A stretch of DNA of 64,000 nt, from contig NZ_JAPEPO010000001.1 in NCBI RefSeq assembly GCF_026340095.1, forward strand, positions 5,852,001 to 5,916,000, in the 5' to 3' direction. Made by a program: the position numbers and the translations under genes. This DNA comes from Streptomyces sp. NBC_01446 (GTDB taxonomy: Bacteria > Actinomycetota > Actinomycetes > Streptomycetales > Streptomycetaceae). Position 1 is the stretch's first letter, and the number at the start of each line of letters is the position of its first letter. Below, piece after piece: positions 16,792-25,577 of the stretch. The notes under the pieces are model-generated. The model had not been told where the DNA came from and searched no databases. It saw only the letters and a program-made list of their open reading frames with translations.

Positions 16792-18180
16792 CTAGTCGTG
16801 CGAGTGCAGCGGCTTGCCCGCGAGGGCCAGGTGGGCCTCTCCGAGTGCCTCGTTCTGCGTCGGGTGGGCGTGGATGAGCTGGGCGACCTCGGCGGGCAGC
16901 GCTTCCCAGTTGTAGATCAGCTGGGCTTCGCCGACCTGCTCGCCCATACGGTCGCCGACCATGTGGACGCCGACCACGGCGCCGTCCTTGACCTGGACGA
17001 GCTTGATCTCGCCCGCGGTCTTGAGGATCTTGGACTTGCCGTTGCCCGCGAGGTTGTACTTCAGAGCGACGACCTTGTCCGCACCGTAGATCTCCTTGGC
17101 CTTGGCCTCGGTGATGCCGACGGAGGCGACCTCGGGGTGGCAGTACGTCACCTTCGGCACGCCGTCGTAGTCGATCGGGACGGTCTTGAGACCGGCCAGA
17201 CGCTCCGCCACCAGGATGCCCTCGGCGAAGCCGACGTGCGCGAGCTGGAGCGTCGGGACGAGGTCACCGACGGCGGAGACGGTCGGCACGTTGGTCTGCA
17301 TGTACTCGTCGACCAGGACGTAACCGCGGTCCATCGCGACGCCCTGCTCCTCGTAACCGAGACCGGCCGAGACCGGGCCGCGGCCGATGGCGACCAGGAG
17401 GACCTCGGCCTCGAAGGTCTTGCCGTCGGCGAGGGTCACGCGGACGCCGTCCTGCGTGTACTCGGCCTTCTCGAAGAAGGTGCCGAGGTTGAACTTGATG
17501 CCGCGCTTGCGGAACGCGCGCTCCAGGAGCTTGGAGCTGTTCTCGTCCTCGACGGGCACGAGGTGCTTGAGGCCCTCGACGACGGTGACGTCGGTGCCGA
17601 AGGACTTCCACGCGGAGGCGAACTCGACGCCGATGACGCCGCCGCCGAGGATGATCGCGGACTGCGGGACGCGGTTCAGCGTCAGCGCGTGGTCCGAGGA
17701 GATGATGCGGTTGCCGTCGATCTCCAGGCCCGGCAGCGACTTCGGCACGGAGCCGGTCGCGAGGAGCACGTGGCGGCCCTGGACGCGCTGGCCGTTCACG
17801 TCCACGGAGGTCGGGGACGACAGGCGGCCCTCGCCCTCGATGTACGTCACCTTGCGGGAGGCGACGAGACCCTGCAGGCCCTTGTACAGGCCGGAGATCA
17901 CGTCGTCCTTGTACTTGTGGACGCCCGCGATGTCGATGCCCTCGAAGGAGGCCTTGACACCGAACTGGTCCGCCTCGCGCGCCTGGTCGGCGATCTCACC
18001 GGCGTGCAGCAGGGCCTTCGTCGGGATGCAACCGTTGTGCAGGCAGGTGCCGCCGAGCTTGTTCTTCTCGATCAGGGCGACGTCCAGGCCCAGCTGCGCT
18101 CCGCGCAGGGCCGCGGCGTAACCGCCACTGCCACCGCCGAGGATCACTAGGTCGAAAACGGTGCTGGCGTCGTTCGCCAC
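16792..18180 (-). CDS. lpdA: Dihydrolipoamide dehydrogenase (E3)
   Basis: The protein has 462 residues from the GTG at 18180, chosen for the GGAGGA site 6 bases upstream; an earlier ATG is not needed to match the family length. It has the FAD fold (VILGGGSGGYAAA), the redox-active disulfide in GGTCLHNGCIPTK, the NAD fold (AIILGGGVIGVEFA) and the C-terminal His-Glu active-site pair in HAHPTQNEALGEAH. It reoxidises the dihydrolipoyl groups of the pyruvate and 2-oxoglutarate dehydrogenase complexes with NAD+. It is upstream of the E2 gene, about 130 bases apart, with an inverted repeat between. Confidence 0.95.
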   Translation of the reverse strand: MANDASTVFDLVILGGGSGGYAAALRGAQLGLDVALIEKNKLGGTCLHNGCIPTKALLHAGEIADQAREADQFGVKASFEGIDIAGVHKYKDDVISGLYKGLQGLVASRKVTYIEGEGRLSSPTSVDVNGQRVQGRHVLLATGSVPKSLPGLEIDGNRIISSDHALTLNRVPQSAIILGGGVIGVEFASAWKSFGTDVTVVEGLKHLVPVEDENSSKLLERAFRKRGIKFNLGTFFEKAEYTQDGVRVTLADGKTFEAEVLLVAIGRGPVSAGLGYEEQGVAMDRGYVLVDEYMQTNVPTVSAVGDLVPTLQLAHVGFAEGILVAERLAGLKTVPIDYDGVPKVTYCHPEVASVGITEAKAKEIYGADKVVALKYNLAGNGKSKILKTAGEIKLVQVKDGAVVGVHMVGDRMGEQVGEAQLIYNWEALPAEVAQLIHAHPTQNEALGEAHLALAGKPLHSHD

Positions 18181-18411
18181 GTCACGTCCTCCATGCATGT
18201 GCGCCGTACGCCGGTCTGCAGTGACCGGGCGGCGGCTGGTGTCCGGCCGCTTTTTTATGCTTCGGCCCTGTGGTGGGGGCCCTGTCCTGCCGAGGACCCA
18301 TCTTCGCACTTGTCGGAGGCGGACGGGACGCCGGGCCCGGGGGTGAGACGGCCGTTACACCTGAAACCCGGGTGAGGGGGTCCGGGAGGCTGCGGATTTC
18401 GTCGACAGCGA

Positions 18412-18445
18412 ACAGCCCCCGGGTGCCGTCGCACCCGGGGGCTGT
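18412..18445 (-). terminator. Strong hairpin terminator after pepA
   Basis: Perfect 15-base arms at 18412-18426 and 18431-18445 enclose a 4-base loop. It starts 18 bases past the pepA stop. The remaining bases to 18181 should carry the lpdA promoter, which I could not place firmly. Confidence 0.85.
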
Positions 18446-18463
18446 CGAGCCGTGCCTTACGCG

Positions 18464-19996
18464 TCAGCCGAGGTCACCGTCGGCCGTGCGCTCCGCGAGG
18501 CGCACCAGCGTACGGACCGCGGAACCGGTGCCGCCCTTGGGCGTGTAGCCGGACGCGCCGCCCTCGTTGAAGGCCGGGCCCGCGATGTCGAGGTGGGCCC
18601 ACGTGATGCCCTCGCCGACGAACTCCTGGAGGAAGAGGCCGGCCACCAGGCCGCCGCCCATGCGCTCGCCCATGTTGGCGATGTCGGCGGTGGCGGAGTC
18701 CATGCCCTTGCGCAGGTCGGAGGGGAGCGGCATCGGCCAGGACGGCTCGCCGACCTCCTCGGCGACCTCGTGGATCGACGTACGGAAAGCGTCGTCGTTC
18801 GCCATGATGCCGAACGTCCGGTTGCCGAGCGCCAGCATCATCGCGCCGGTCAGCGTGGCGACGTCGACGATCGCGTCGGGGGTCTCCTCGGAGGCCTTGG
18901 CGATGGCGTCGGCCAGGACCAGGCGGCCCTCGGCGTCCGTGTTCAGGACCTCGACGGTCTTGCCGGAGTACATGCGAAGGACGTCACCCGGGCGGGTGGC
19001 CGAGCCCGACGGCATGTTCTCGGCGAGCGCCAGCCAGCCGGTGACGTTCACCTTGAGGCCCAGACGCGCGGCGGCGACGACGGCGGCGAACACGGCGGCG
19101 GCGCCGGCCATGTCGCACTTCATCGTCTCGTTGTGCCCGGCCGGCTTGAGGGAGATGCCGCCCGAGTCGTACGTGATGCCCTTGCCGACGAAGGCGAGGT
19201 GCTTGTCCGCCTTGGACGACGTGTAGGAGAGCTTCACCAGGCGCGGCGGGGCCTCCGAGCCGGCGCCGACGCCGAGGATGCCGCCGAAGCCGCCCTTGAC
19301 GAGCGCCTTCTCGTCGAGGACCTGCACCTTGATGCCGTGCTCCTTGGCCGCGGCCGAGGCGACGGCGGCGAAGGCCTCGGGGGTCAGGTCGTTCGGCGGG
19401 GTGTTGACGAGGTCGCGGGCGCGGTTGAGCTCCTCGGTCACGGCGATGGCGCGCTCCACGGCGGCCTTGAACGCCTTGTCGCGGGGCTTGGCACCGAGCA
19501 GGGCGATCTCGGCGAGCGGCGCCTTGCCGTTCTTGCCGTCCTGGGCCGACTCCTTGTAGGCGTCGAAGGAGTACGCGCCGAGCAGGGCGCCCTCCGCGAT
19601 CGCGCCCGCGTCACCCGAGTCCTCGACGGGCAGGGCGAACGCGGCCTTCTTCGCACCGGCCAGCGTGCGGGCGGCCGCACCGGCGGCGCGGCGCAGGGCC
19701 TCCGCGTCGTACGTCTCGTCCTTCTCCGGCACCGGGCCGAGGCCGACGGCCAGGACGACCGGGGCCTTGAAGCCGGAGGGGGCGGGGAGCTTCGTCACCT
19801 CACCCTCACCGCCGGAGGCGCCGAGAGTCTCCAGGACGGCGGCGAGCTTGCCGTCGTAGGCCTTGTCCACGGCCTCCGCGCCGGGGGCGACGACGAGCCC
19901 TCCGGACTTGGATGCAGCACCCTTCGCCACACCGACGACAATCGCGTCGGCACGCAGGCCGGACGCGGCGGCGGTGCTGAGAGTCAGAGCAGTCAC
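18464..19996 (-). CDS. pepA: Leucyl aminopeptidase, M17 family
   Basis: The protein has 510 residues from GTG 19996. The catalytic C-terminal domain shows the metal site FVGKGITYDSGG (Lys and Asp ligands) and the M17 signature NTDAEGRL. The N-terminal domain is the less conserved macro-like PepA domain. It is a hexameric di-metal cytoplasmic enzyme that removes N-terminal residues from peptides. It is monocistronic, with a strong terminator behind it and about 125 non-coding bases before cobS. Confidence 0.93.
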   Translation of the reverse strand: MTALTLSTAAASGLRADAIVVGVAKGAASKSGGLVVAPGAEAVDKAYDGKLAAVLETLGASGGEGEVTKLPAPSGFKAPVVLAVGLGPVPEKDETYDAEALRRAAGAAARTLAGAKKAAFALPVEDSGDAGAIAEGALLGAYSFDAYKESAQDGKNGKAPLAEIALLGAKPRDKAFKAAVERAIAVTEELNRARDLVNTPPNDLTPEAFAAVASAAAKEHGIKVQVLDEKALVKGGFGGILGVGAGSEAPPRLVKLSYTSSKADKHLAFVGKGITYDSGGISLKPAGHNETMKCDMAGAAAVFAAVVAAARLGLKVNVTGWLALAENMPSGSATRPGDVLRMYSGKTVEVLNTDAEGRLVLADAIAKASEETPDAIVDVATLTGAMMLALGNRTFGIMANDDAFRTSIHEVAEEVGEPSWPMPLPSDLRKGMDSATADIANMGERMGGGLVAGLFLQEFVGEGITWAHLDIAGPAFNEGGASGYTPKGGTGSAVRTLVRLAERTADGDLG

Positions 19997-20122
19997 GGTG
20001 GTGAGGTCCCTACTTTCATGGTGTCTGAACGAGTTCTGACGGGCCGTGGGGTGTATGGCCCCTTGGGGAGCCTACGCCCGTGTGCGCGAGGGTGCGCTTC
20101 GCGGTATGCGACCGCGGCCGTG

Positions 20123-20905
20123 TCAGCCGAAGGTGAGGACGACGAGGGCCGCGGTGGCGGCGGTCTCGGCGATGCCGCCGAAGACGTCACCGGTCACTCC
20201 GCCGAAGCGGCGCACGCAGTGGCGCAGCAGGAGTTCGGCCGCGCAGCAGGCCAGTGCGGTGGCCGCCGCGCCGTGCACGGCGCCGTACGCCGAGCCGGTG
20301 ACGGCGCCCGCGGCACCGGCGGCGCACACGGTCACGGCGGCGGCGAGCAGCGCCCCGCGCACCGGGACCGTTCCGGCGACGGCCGCGCCCAGGCCCTCGG
20401 GCCGGGCCGGCGGGACACCGGCGCGCGAGGCCAGGGTGAGCGCGAGCCGGGCGGTGAGGGCCGAGACGACGGCGGCGAGCGCGCCGCGGGCCCACGAGTC
20501 CGCGTACAGCTCGGTGAGCGCGGCGACCTGGGCGAGGAGCGCGAGCACGAGGGTGATGACGCCGAAGGGGCCGATGTCCGACTGCTTCATGATGCGCAGC
20601 GCGTCCTCGGCCGGCTTGCCGCTGCCGAGGCCGTCGGCGGTGTCGGCGAGCCCGTCCAGGTGCAGTCCCCGGGTCAGCGCGGCCGGGACGCTCACGCTCG
20701 CCACGGCCGCGAGCAGCGGTCCGGCGCCGAGCAGCGTCAGGATCCCGCCGAGGGCGGCGGCGGCCAGGCCCACGACGAGCCCGGCGACGGGGGCGCAGAG
20801 CATTCCGGCGCGGGCCGCCTCGCGGTCCCATCGGGTGACCTTGACCGGGAGCACGGTGAGGGTGCCGAAGGCGAAGCGGAGGCCGTCGGCCGGGGTTGCG
20901 GGCAT
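20123..20905 (-). CDS. cobS: Cobalamin synthase (adenosylcobinamide-GDP ribazoletransferase)
   Basis: The protein has 260 residues from ATG 20905 and is mostly hydrophobic with about six membrane segments. The family motif RGLHLDGLADTADGLGSG is at residues about 79-96, followed by MKQSDIGPFGV. CobS joins adenosylcobinamide-GDP to alpha-ribazole phosphate, the last step of cobalamin assembly, in the membrane. The partners cobT and cobU are in this window but not adjacent. No B12-riboswitch box is seen upstream. Confidence 0.9.
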   Translation of the reverse strand: MPATPADGLRFAFGTLTVLPVKVTRWDREAARAGMLCAPVAGLVVGLAAAALGGILTLLGAGPLLAAVASVSVPAALTRGLHLDGLADTADGLGSGKPAEDALRIMKQSDIGPFGVITLVLALLAQVAALTELYADSWARGALAAVVSALTARLALTLASRAGVPPARPEGLGAAVAGTVPVRGALLAAAVTVCAAGAAGAVTGSAYGAVHGAAATALACCAAELLLRHCVRRFGGVTGDVFGGIAETAATAALVVLTFG

Positions 20906-20972
20906 CCCGGCAGGCTACCGGGGGGGTCCAGCACAGCGGGCGGCGCCTGTGCCCCGGCGGCAGGATGGCCGC

Positions 20973-21728
20973 ATGGGTGACTGGTGGTACCGGAACATCG
21001 TCGAGCCGGGGAAGCTGCCGCTGCTGCTCGCCCTCGCCGCGTTCCTGCTGACCTTCGCGGCGACCCGTACGGTCACGCGCCTCATCCGCGCCGGGCGCGG
21101 GCCGTTCCGCAACGTCACGCCGGGCGGCATGCACATCCATCACGTGGTGCCGGGCGTGATCCTCACCGTCATCGGCGGCTTCGGCGCGGTCGGCAGCGGG
21201 CGGCACGGTTTCGGCGCCTCGATCTGCGCGGTGATCTTCGGGATCGGCGCGGGCCTGGTCCTCGACGAGTTCGCGCTGATCCTGCACCTCGCCGACGTGT
21301 ACTGGACCGAACAGGGTCGGCAGAGCGTGGAGGTGGTGGTCCTCGCGGCGGCGCTCGGGCTGCTCGTCCTCAGCGGCTTCTCGCCGCTCGGCGTGAACGA
21401 TGTGACGGGCCAGGAGGAGCAGGGGCGCGGTACCGCGATCCTCACGGTCCTGATCAACCTCCTGTTCGTCGTGCTGGCCATGTTCAAGGGGAAGCCCCGG
21501 CTCGCGATCGTCGGCGTACTCGTGCCGTTCGTCGCGCTGTTCGGGGCCATCAGGCTCGCGCGGCCCGGATCGGCGTGGGCCAAGCGCTGGTACCGGCGGC
21601 GCCCCAAGGCCAGGGCCAGATCGCGGCTGCGCGCCTACCGGCACGACCGGCGCTGGTCGAAGCTGAGCCGGGGCTTTCAGGACCTGATCGGCGGCACACC
21701 CGACCGGGAGCGCTCGGCGTCCCGGTGA
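20973..21728 (+). CDS. Multi-pass membrane protein with His cluster
   Basis: The protein has 251 residues from ATG 20973. It has about six hydrophobic segments. The first extra-membrane loop carries GGMHIHHVVPG at residues about 50-60, three histidines within four residues. A basic tail follows (RRRPKARARSRLRAYRHDRRW). I do not recognise a characterised family; related Streptomyces proteins are annotated only as integral membrane proteins. It is divergent from cobS with 67 bases between starts, so a shared promoter region is likely. Metal binding by the His cluster is possible but not shown. Confidence 0.75.
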   Translation: MGDWWYRNIVEPGKLPLLLALAAFLLTFAATRTVTRLIRAGRGPFRNVTPGGMHIHHVVPGVILTVIGGFGAVGSGRHGFGASICAVIFGIGAGLVLDEFALILHLADVYWTEQGRQSVEVVVLAAALGLLVLSGFSPLGVNDVTGQEEQGRGTAILTVLINLLFVVLAMFKGKPRLAIVGVLVPFVALFGAIRLARPGSAWAKRWYRRRPKARARSRLRAYRHDRRWSKLSRGFQDLIGGTPDRERSASR

Positions 21729-22378
21729 CGCGCGGTGCCGAAGGCCCACCGTGCCACGACGACCAGGGCGATGGCGGCCATCGCCGCCAAGTGCTCCTTG
21801 CCCGCGAGGTTCGGCTTCATGGCCGCCTCGATCACCATGAGGGCGACCACCGCGCCCGCCGTCCACCGGGCGCGATGGCGCCAGCACACGTACACGGCGA
21901 GGCCGACGACCGCCGCCGAGGGGCCGTTGTCGACGATGTGCGCGTCCGACGCGGGCAGGCCGAGCGGGCCGTCGGGGCCGAGGGCGATGCCGAGGCGGGC
22001 GTAGAGGGTGCCGATGAGGGTGGCGACGTATCCGATGGCGAGCGTGCCCCTCCAGCCGAGGCAGACCTCCGCGATGCCGAACACGATCAGGACCTGTGTG
22101 AGCGCGCCCCACACGGGCAGGTCGAGCGCCGGCACGAAGAGGGACAGCGGAGTGCGCAGCAGGGACAGCCACAACGGGTCCCCGGCCCGGACGGAGCCGA
22201 CGTCCTGCACGAACCGATAGCCCCAGAAATGGTTCTGCACGTACTGGAACAGGGCCGTGAGGCAGACCGCGCCGAGCGTCATCGGCGTTACCCGCCACCT
22301 CTTGGCGACGAGCCCCCTGTGCACCGCCGACCACAGCGGGCCCCACTCGGCGCGGGCCAGGGCGGCCGGGGATCTCAC
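21677..22378 (-). CDS. Rhomboid-like multi-pass membrane protein
   Basis: The protein has 233 residues from the GTG at 22378, with CTGGAG 7 bases upstream. The start overlaps the stop of the DUF2156 gene (GTGA), so translation is coupled. It has six to seven hydrophobic segments. VDNGPSAAVVGLAVY resembles the rhomboid serine loop (G-x-S) and a later GKEHLAAMAAIALV resembles the rhomboid His helix. Classical GASG and HLLGN motifs are absent, so it may be an inactive or divergent member. Its tail overlaps the end of the convergent gene at 20973 by 52 bases. Confidence 0.7.
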   Translation of the reverse strand: MRSPAALARAEWGPLWSAVHRGLVAKRWRVTPMTLGAVCLTALFQYVQNHFWGYRFVQDVGSVRAGDPLWLSLLRTPLSLFVPALDLPVWGALTQVLIVFGIAEVCLGWRGTLAIGYVATLIGTLYARLGIALGPDGPLGLPASDAHIVDNGPSAAVVGLAVYVCWRHRARWTAGAVVALMVIEAAMKPNLAGKEHLAAMAAIALVVVARWAFGTARHRDAERSRSGVPPIRS

Positions 22379-24150
22379 GGGTGTGACTCCAGATGTCTGC
22401 GGTGCATCCAGTTCGGCAGGCCCGGCGCCTCCAGGAAGCCCTCGGCGCGTGCGGAGGCGAGGCCGATCCGCGGCAGGTCGGCGCTCTTCTCGAAGAGCAG
22501 GAAGCGGGGTTCCCAGATGGGCCGGTACTTCGCGTTGGCCCGGTAGAGGGATTCGATCTGCCACCACCGTGAGAAGAAGCTGAGCAGCGAGCGCCACAGG
22601 CGCAGCACCGGGCCCGCGCCGAGCCGCGAGCCACGTTCGAAGACGGACCGGAACATCGCGAAGTTCAGCGACACCTGCGTGATCCCGATCTCTCCGGCAC
22701 GCTGGAGCAGTTCGATCACCATGAACTCCATCAGCCCGTTCTCGGAGTCCCTGTCGCGCCGCATCAGGTCGAGCGAGAGCCCCTCCGGTCCCCACGGGAC
22801 GAACGAGAGCACGGCCTTCAACTCGCCTTTCCCGTCGGTGCATTCGAGCATCACGCAGCGTCCGTCCGCCGGGTCGCCGAGCCGCCCGAGCGCCATCGAG
22901 AAGCCGCGCTCGGTGGCCCCGTCGCGCCAGTCGTCGGCACGCTGGAGCAAGTACGTCATCTCGTCGGCGGGGATGTCCTCGTGGCGCCGGATCCGCACCT
23001 CGTGACCCGCGCGCTTGACCCGGTTGTAGGCCTGGCGGACGGTGCGCATGGCGCGGCCCTCCAGGGTGAACTCAGGGATCTCGACGATGGCTTCGTCGCC
23101 GAGTTCGAGGGCGTCGAGGCCGTGCCGGGCGTAGATGGTGCCCGCCTCCTCGCTCGCGCCCATCACGGCCGGGATCCAGCCGTGTTCGCGCGCCTCCATG
23201 AGCCAGGGGGCGATCGCGCCGGGCCAGGCCTCGGGGTCGCCGATCGGATCGCCCGATGCGAGCGAGACCCCGCCGACGACGCGGTACGCGACGGCCGCCT
23301 TGCCCGTCGGCGACCACACGACGCTCTTCTCGCGGCGCAGCGCGAAGTAGCCGAGCGAGTCCCGGTCGCCCTCCTTGTCGAGCAGTGCACGCAGCTTGGT
23401 CTCGTCGTCGGGGGTGATGGGGTCGACGGCCTTGCGGGAGCGGAACGCGGCGTACGCGACGGCGAGCAGGAGGAGGGTGCTCAGGATGTTGATGGCGACG
23501 TTGACCCAGTTCGGCGACGTGATGCCGGGGTAGCGGGACTCGTCGGTGGCGACCGAGATGAGGCGCAGGGTGCCGTAGCGCCAGCGCTCGAGGAACGTCG
23601 AGTGGTGCCCGTCGTGCGCCTGGTTGGTGACGGTCACGAGGAACGTCGCGAACAGGGACGTCACGAGGAGTCCGCCGATCCCGACCGCGGCCGCGAGCTT
23701 CGCGTTCGAGCGGTCCCCCTTCGCGTAGAACTCCCGCCGCCCGACCAGCAGCGCGACGACGAACGCGGCGGTCAGGACGAGCGAGATCCAGTTCTGCGCG
23801 TAGCGGCGCACCTCGGGGAAGAACATCACGACGATGAACAGGAGCAGGAAGAGTCCGCTGAGCACGAGGTTGAGGATCCACGCGGCACGCTTGCGGCGGC
23901 GCATCGTGATCGCCAGGAACCAGGTGAAGACCCCGGACGCGAAGCCGGCCGTCAGCAGGTACGGGGTGAAGTAGTTGTCGGTGTTGTGCCGTTGCAGGTC
24001 CTGACCGAGGGAGACCCAGACCGCGCTCAGGAAGTTGATGAACGTGACGATGCGCAGGTACCAGACGAGGAAGGCGGCCGCCCGTTTCGTGGTGGGGGTG
24101 CAGGCGTGGGCGGGGCGCGCGGGTGGAGCGCTCGTGTGTTCATCTGCCAT
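22375..24150 (-). CDS. DUF2156/MprF-like aminoacyl-phosphatidylglycerol transferase domain protein
   Basis: The protein has 591 residues from ATG 24150; an alternative ATG 45 bases earlier is possible and neither has a good ribosome binding site. The N-terminal 230 residues hold about six membrane segments. The C-terminal half is a DUF2156 domain, the GNAT-like fold of lysyl-phosphatidylglycerol synthases (FALRREKSVVWSPTGKAAVAYRVVGGV, ASGDPIGDPEAW, LSFVPWGPEGLSLDLMRRD). MprF relatives transfer an amino acid from tRNA to membrane lipid and alter surface charge. No lysyl-tRNA synthetase domain is attached. Its stop overlaps the next gene. Confidence 0.8.
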   Translation of the reverse strand: MADEHTSAPPARPAHACTPTTKRAAAFLVWYLRIVTFINFLSAVWVSLGQDLQRHNTDNYFTPYLLTAGFASGVFTWFLAITMRRRKRAAWILNLVLSGLFLLLFIVVMFFPEVRRYAQNWISLVLTAAFVVALLVGRREFYAKGDRSNAKLAAAVGIGGLLVTSLFATFLVTVTNQAHDGHHSTFLERWRYGTLRLISVATDESRYPGITSPNWVNVAINILSTLLLLAVAYAAFRSRKAVDPITPDDETKLRALLDKEGDRDSLGYFALRREKSVVWSPTGKAAVAYRVVGGVSLASGDPIGDPEAWPGAIAPWLMEAREHGWIPAVMGASEEAGTIYARHGLDALELGDEAIVEIPEFTLEGRAMRTVRQAYNRVKRAGHEVRIRRHEDIPADEMTYLLQRADDWRDGATERGFSMALGRLGDPADGRCVMLECTDGKGELKAVLSFVPWGPEGLSLDLMRRDRDSENGLMEFMVIELLQRAGEIGITQVSLNFAMFRSVFERGSRLGAGPVLRLWRSLLSFFSRWWQIESLYRANAKYRPIWEPRFLLFEKSADLPRIGLASARAEGFLEAPGLPNWMHRRHLESHP

Positions 24151-24211
24151 AAGCAGGGAGCATATGGGGCATTCGAGGCGATACGGGGCGAGCATCGCCG
24201 GGGTGCGAAAC

Positions 24212-24249
24212 GGCGGGTCGCGGCGGGACCGAACCCGCCGCGACCCGCC
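24212..24249 (-). terminator. Strong hairpin terminator after cobT
   Basis: Perfect 16-base arms at 24212-24227 and 24234-24249 enclose a 6-base loop. It lies 23 bases past the cobT stop and separates cobT from the DUF2156 unit. Confidence 0.85.
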
Positions 24250-24272
24250 GTCAAAAAGGCGTGCCCGGTGCC

Positions 24273-25394
24273 CTATTCGGTCGCGTCGGCGGTCTCCGGC
24301 TCCCCTGCGGTCTCCGGCTCCTCGGTGGCCGGCGACTCCTCGGCGGCCTGCGGGGCCTCCGGCAGCTCCGCCGCCAGCGCCGCGGCGGCCTGTACCAGCG
24401 GCAGCGCGAGCAGCGCCCCGGCTCCCTCGCCCACCGTCACGCCCTGGTCGAGCAGCGGCTCCATCGCCATCCGGTCCAGCGCCTTCGCCTGCGCGGGCTC
24501 CCCGCTCGACTGGCCCGCCAGCCACCAGTCCGGCGCCCGGAACGCGATCCGCTGCCCGACGAGCGCGCACGCCGCAGACACGACGCCGTCCAGGATCACG
24601 GGCGTACGCCGCACCGCGCTCTGCAGCAGGAACCCGGTCGCGGCGGCGAGGTCCGCGCCGCCCACCGCGCCGAGCAGCGCCAGCTGGTCGCCGAGCACGG
24701 GCCTGGCCCGCCGCAGGGCGTCCCGCACGGCCGCGCACTTGCGCATCCATGCCAGGTCGTCGATCGGCGAGCCGCCGCGCCCGGTCACCACGGACGCGTC
24801 CGTCCCGCACAGCGCAGCGATCAGCGTCGCGGCCGCAGTGGTCCCGCCCACGCTGAGATCCCCGAGGACCACCAGATCCGTGCCGGAGTCCGCCTCCTCG
24901 TCGGCGACGGTCATGCCCGCGCGGAACGCGGCCTCCGCCTCCTCGGGCGTCAGCGCGTCCTCGATGTCGATGCGCCCGGACGACCTGCGCACCCGGTGCC
25001 GTACGACTCCGGCGGGCAGTTCGTCGGGCTCGCAGTCCAGTGACATGTCGACGACCCGTACCGGAACACCCAGGCGCCGCGCGAGGATCGCCGACGCGCT
25101 CCCGCCCTCGACGGCCTGGCGCACCAGCGCCGCGGCACTTCCCGCGGGCCGCGCCGACACGCCGAGTTCCGCGACCCCGTGGTCACCCGCGAACAGCACC
25201 ACGCGCGGCCGCTCCAGCGGCTTGACCGGCACAGCGGCCTGAGCGGCCGACAGCCACTCGCCCAGCTCGTCGAGGCGGCCGAGCGCGCCGGGCGGCACCG
25301 CGAAGCGGGCACGGCGTTCCTCGGCGTCGCGGCGCGTCCCGCCGTCGGGACGCTCGATCAGATCGGTGAAGTCGTCGAGATTCAGCGAGCTCAT
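24273..25394 (-). CDS. cobT: Nicotinate-nucleotide-dimethylbenzimidazole phosphoribosyltransferase
   Basis: The protein has 373 residues from ATG 25394. CobT features include VVLFAGDHGVAELGVS, LVVLGDLSVGGTTAAATL and GVTVGEGAGALLALPLVQ, the last carrying the catalytic Glu. It activates the lower ligand base to alpha-ribazole phosphate for CobS. The last 35 residues are Glu/Ala/Thr rich, a tail not needed for the family fold. A terminator follows directly. No B12-riboswitch box is seen in the 180 bases upstream. Confidence 0.9.
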   Translation of the reverse strand: MSSLNLDDFTDLIERPDGGTRRDAEERRARFAVPPGALGRLDELGEWLSAAQAAVPVKPLERPRVVLFAGDHGVAELGVSARPAGSAAALVRQAVEGGSASAILARRLGVPVRVVDMSLDCEPDELPAGVVRHRVRRSSGRIDIEDALTPEEAEAAFRAGMTVADEEADSGTDLVVLGDLSVGGTTAAATLIAALCGTDASVVTGRGGSPIDDLAWMRKCAAVRDALRRARPVLGDQLALLGAVGGADLAAATGFLLQSAVRRTPVILDGVVSAACALVGQRIAFRAPDWWLAGQSSGEPAQAKALDRMAMEPLLDQGVTVGEGAGALLALPLVQAAAALAAELPEAPQAAEESPATEEPETAGEPETADATE

Positions 25395-25577
25395 TCGCCG
25401 AACAGTACCGGCCGTTCCCCGACGTGGCGCATGACGTGGTGTTACGCCATGCGATGCATCGGATCCGCAGCGTCATTGCGGGTCTCTCCGTGATCCTTTA
25501 CGTTCCTGGATGCCCCGGATTGTCGTGTCGCCCCAGGGTGGTGTGGCGCCCCTCGGACCGTCCCGCAGGAGTTCGTG

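Noticed and set aside
25395..25577. Possible cobalamin riboswitch upstream of cobT
   Set aside because: No B12-box-like core or matching stem arrangement seen on either strand.
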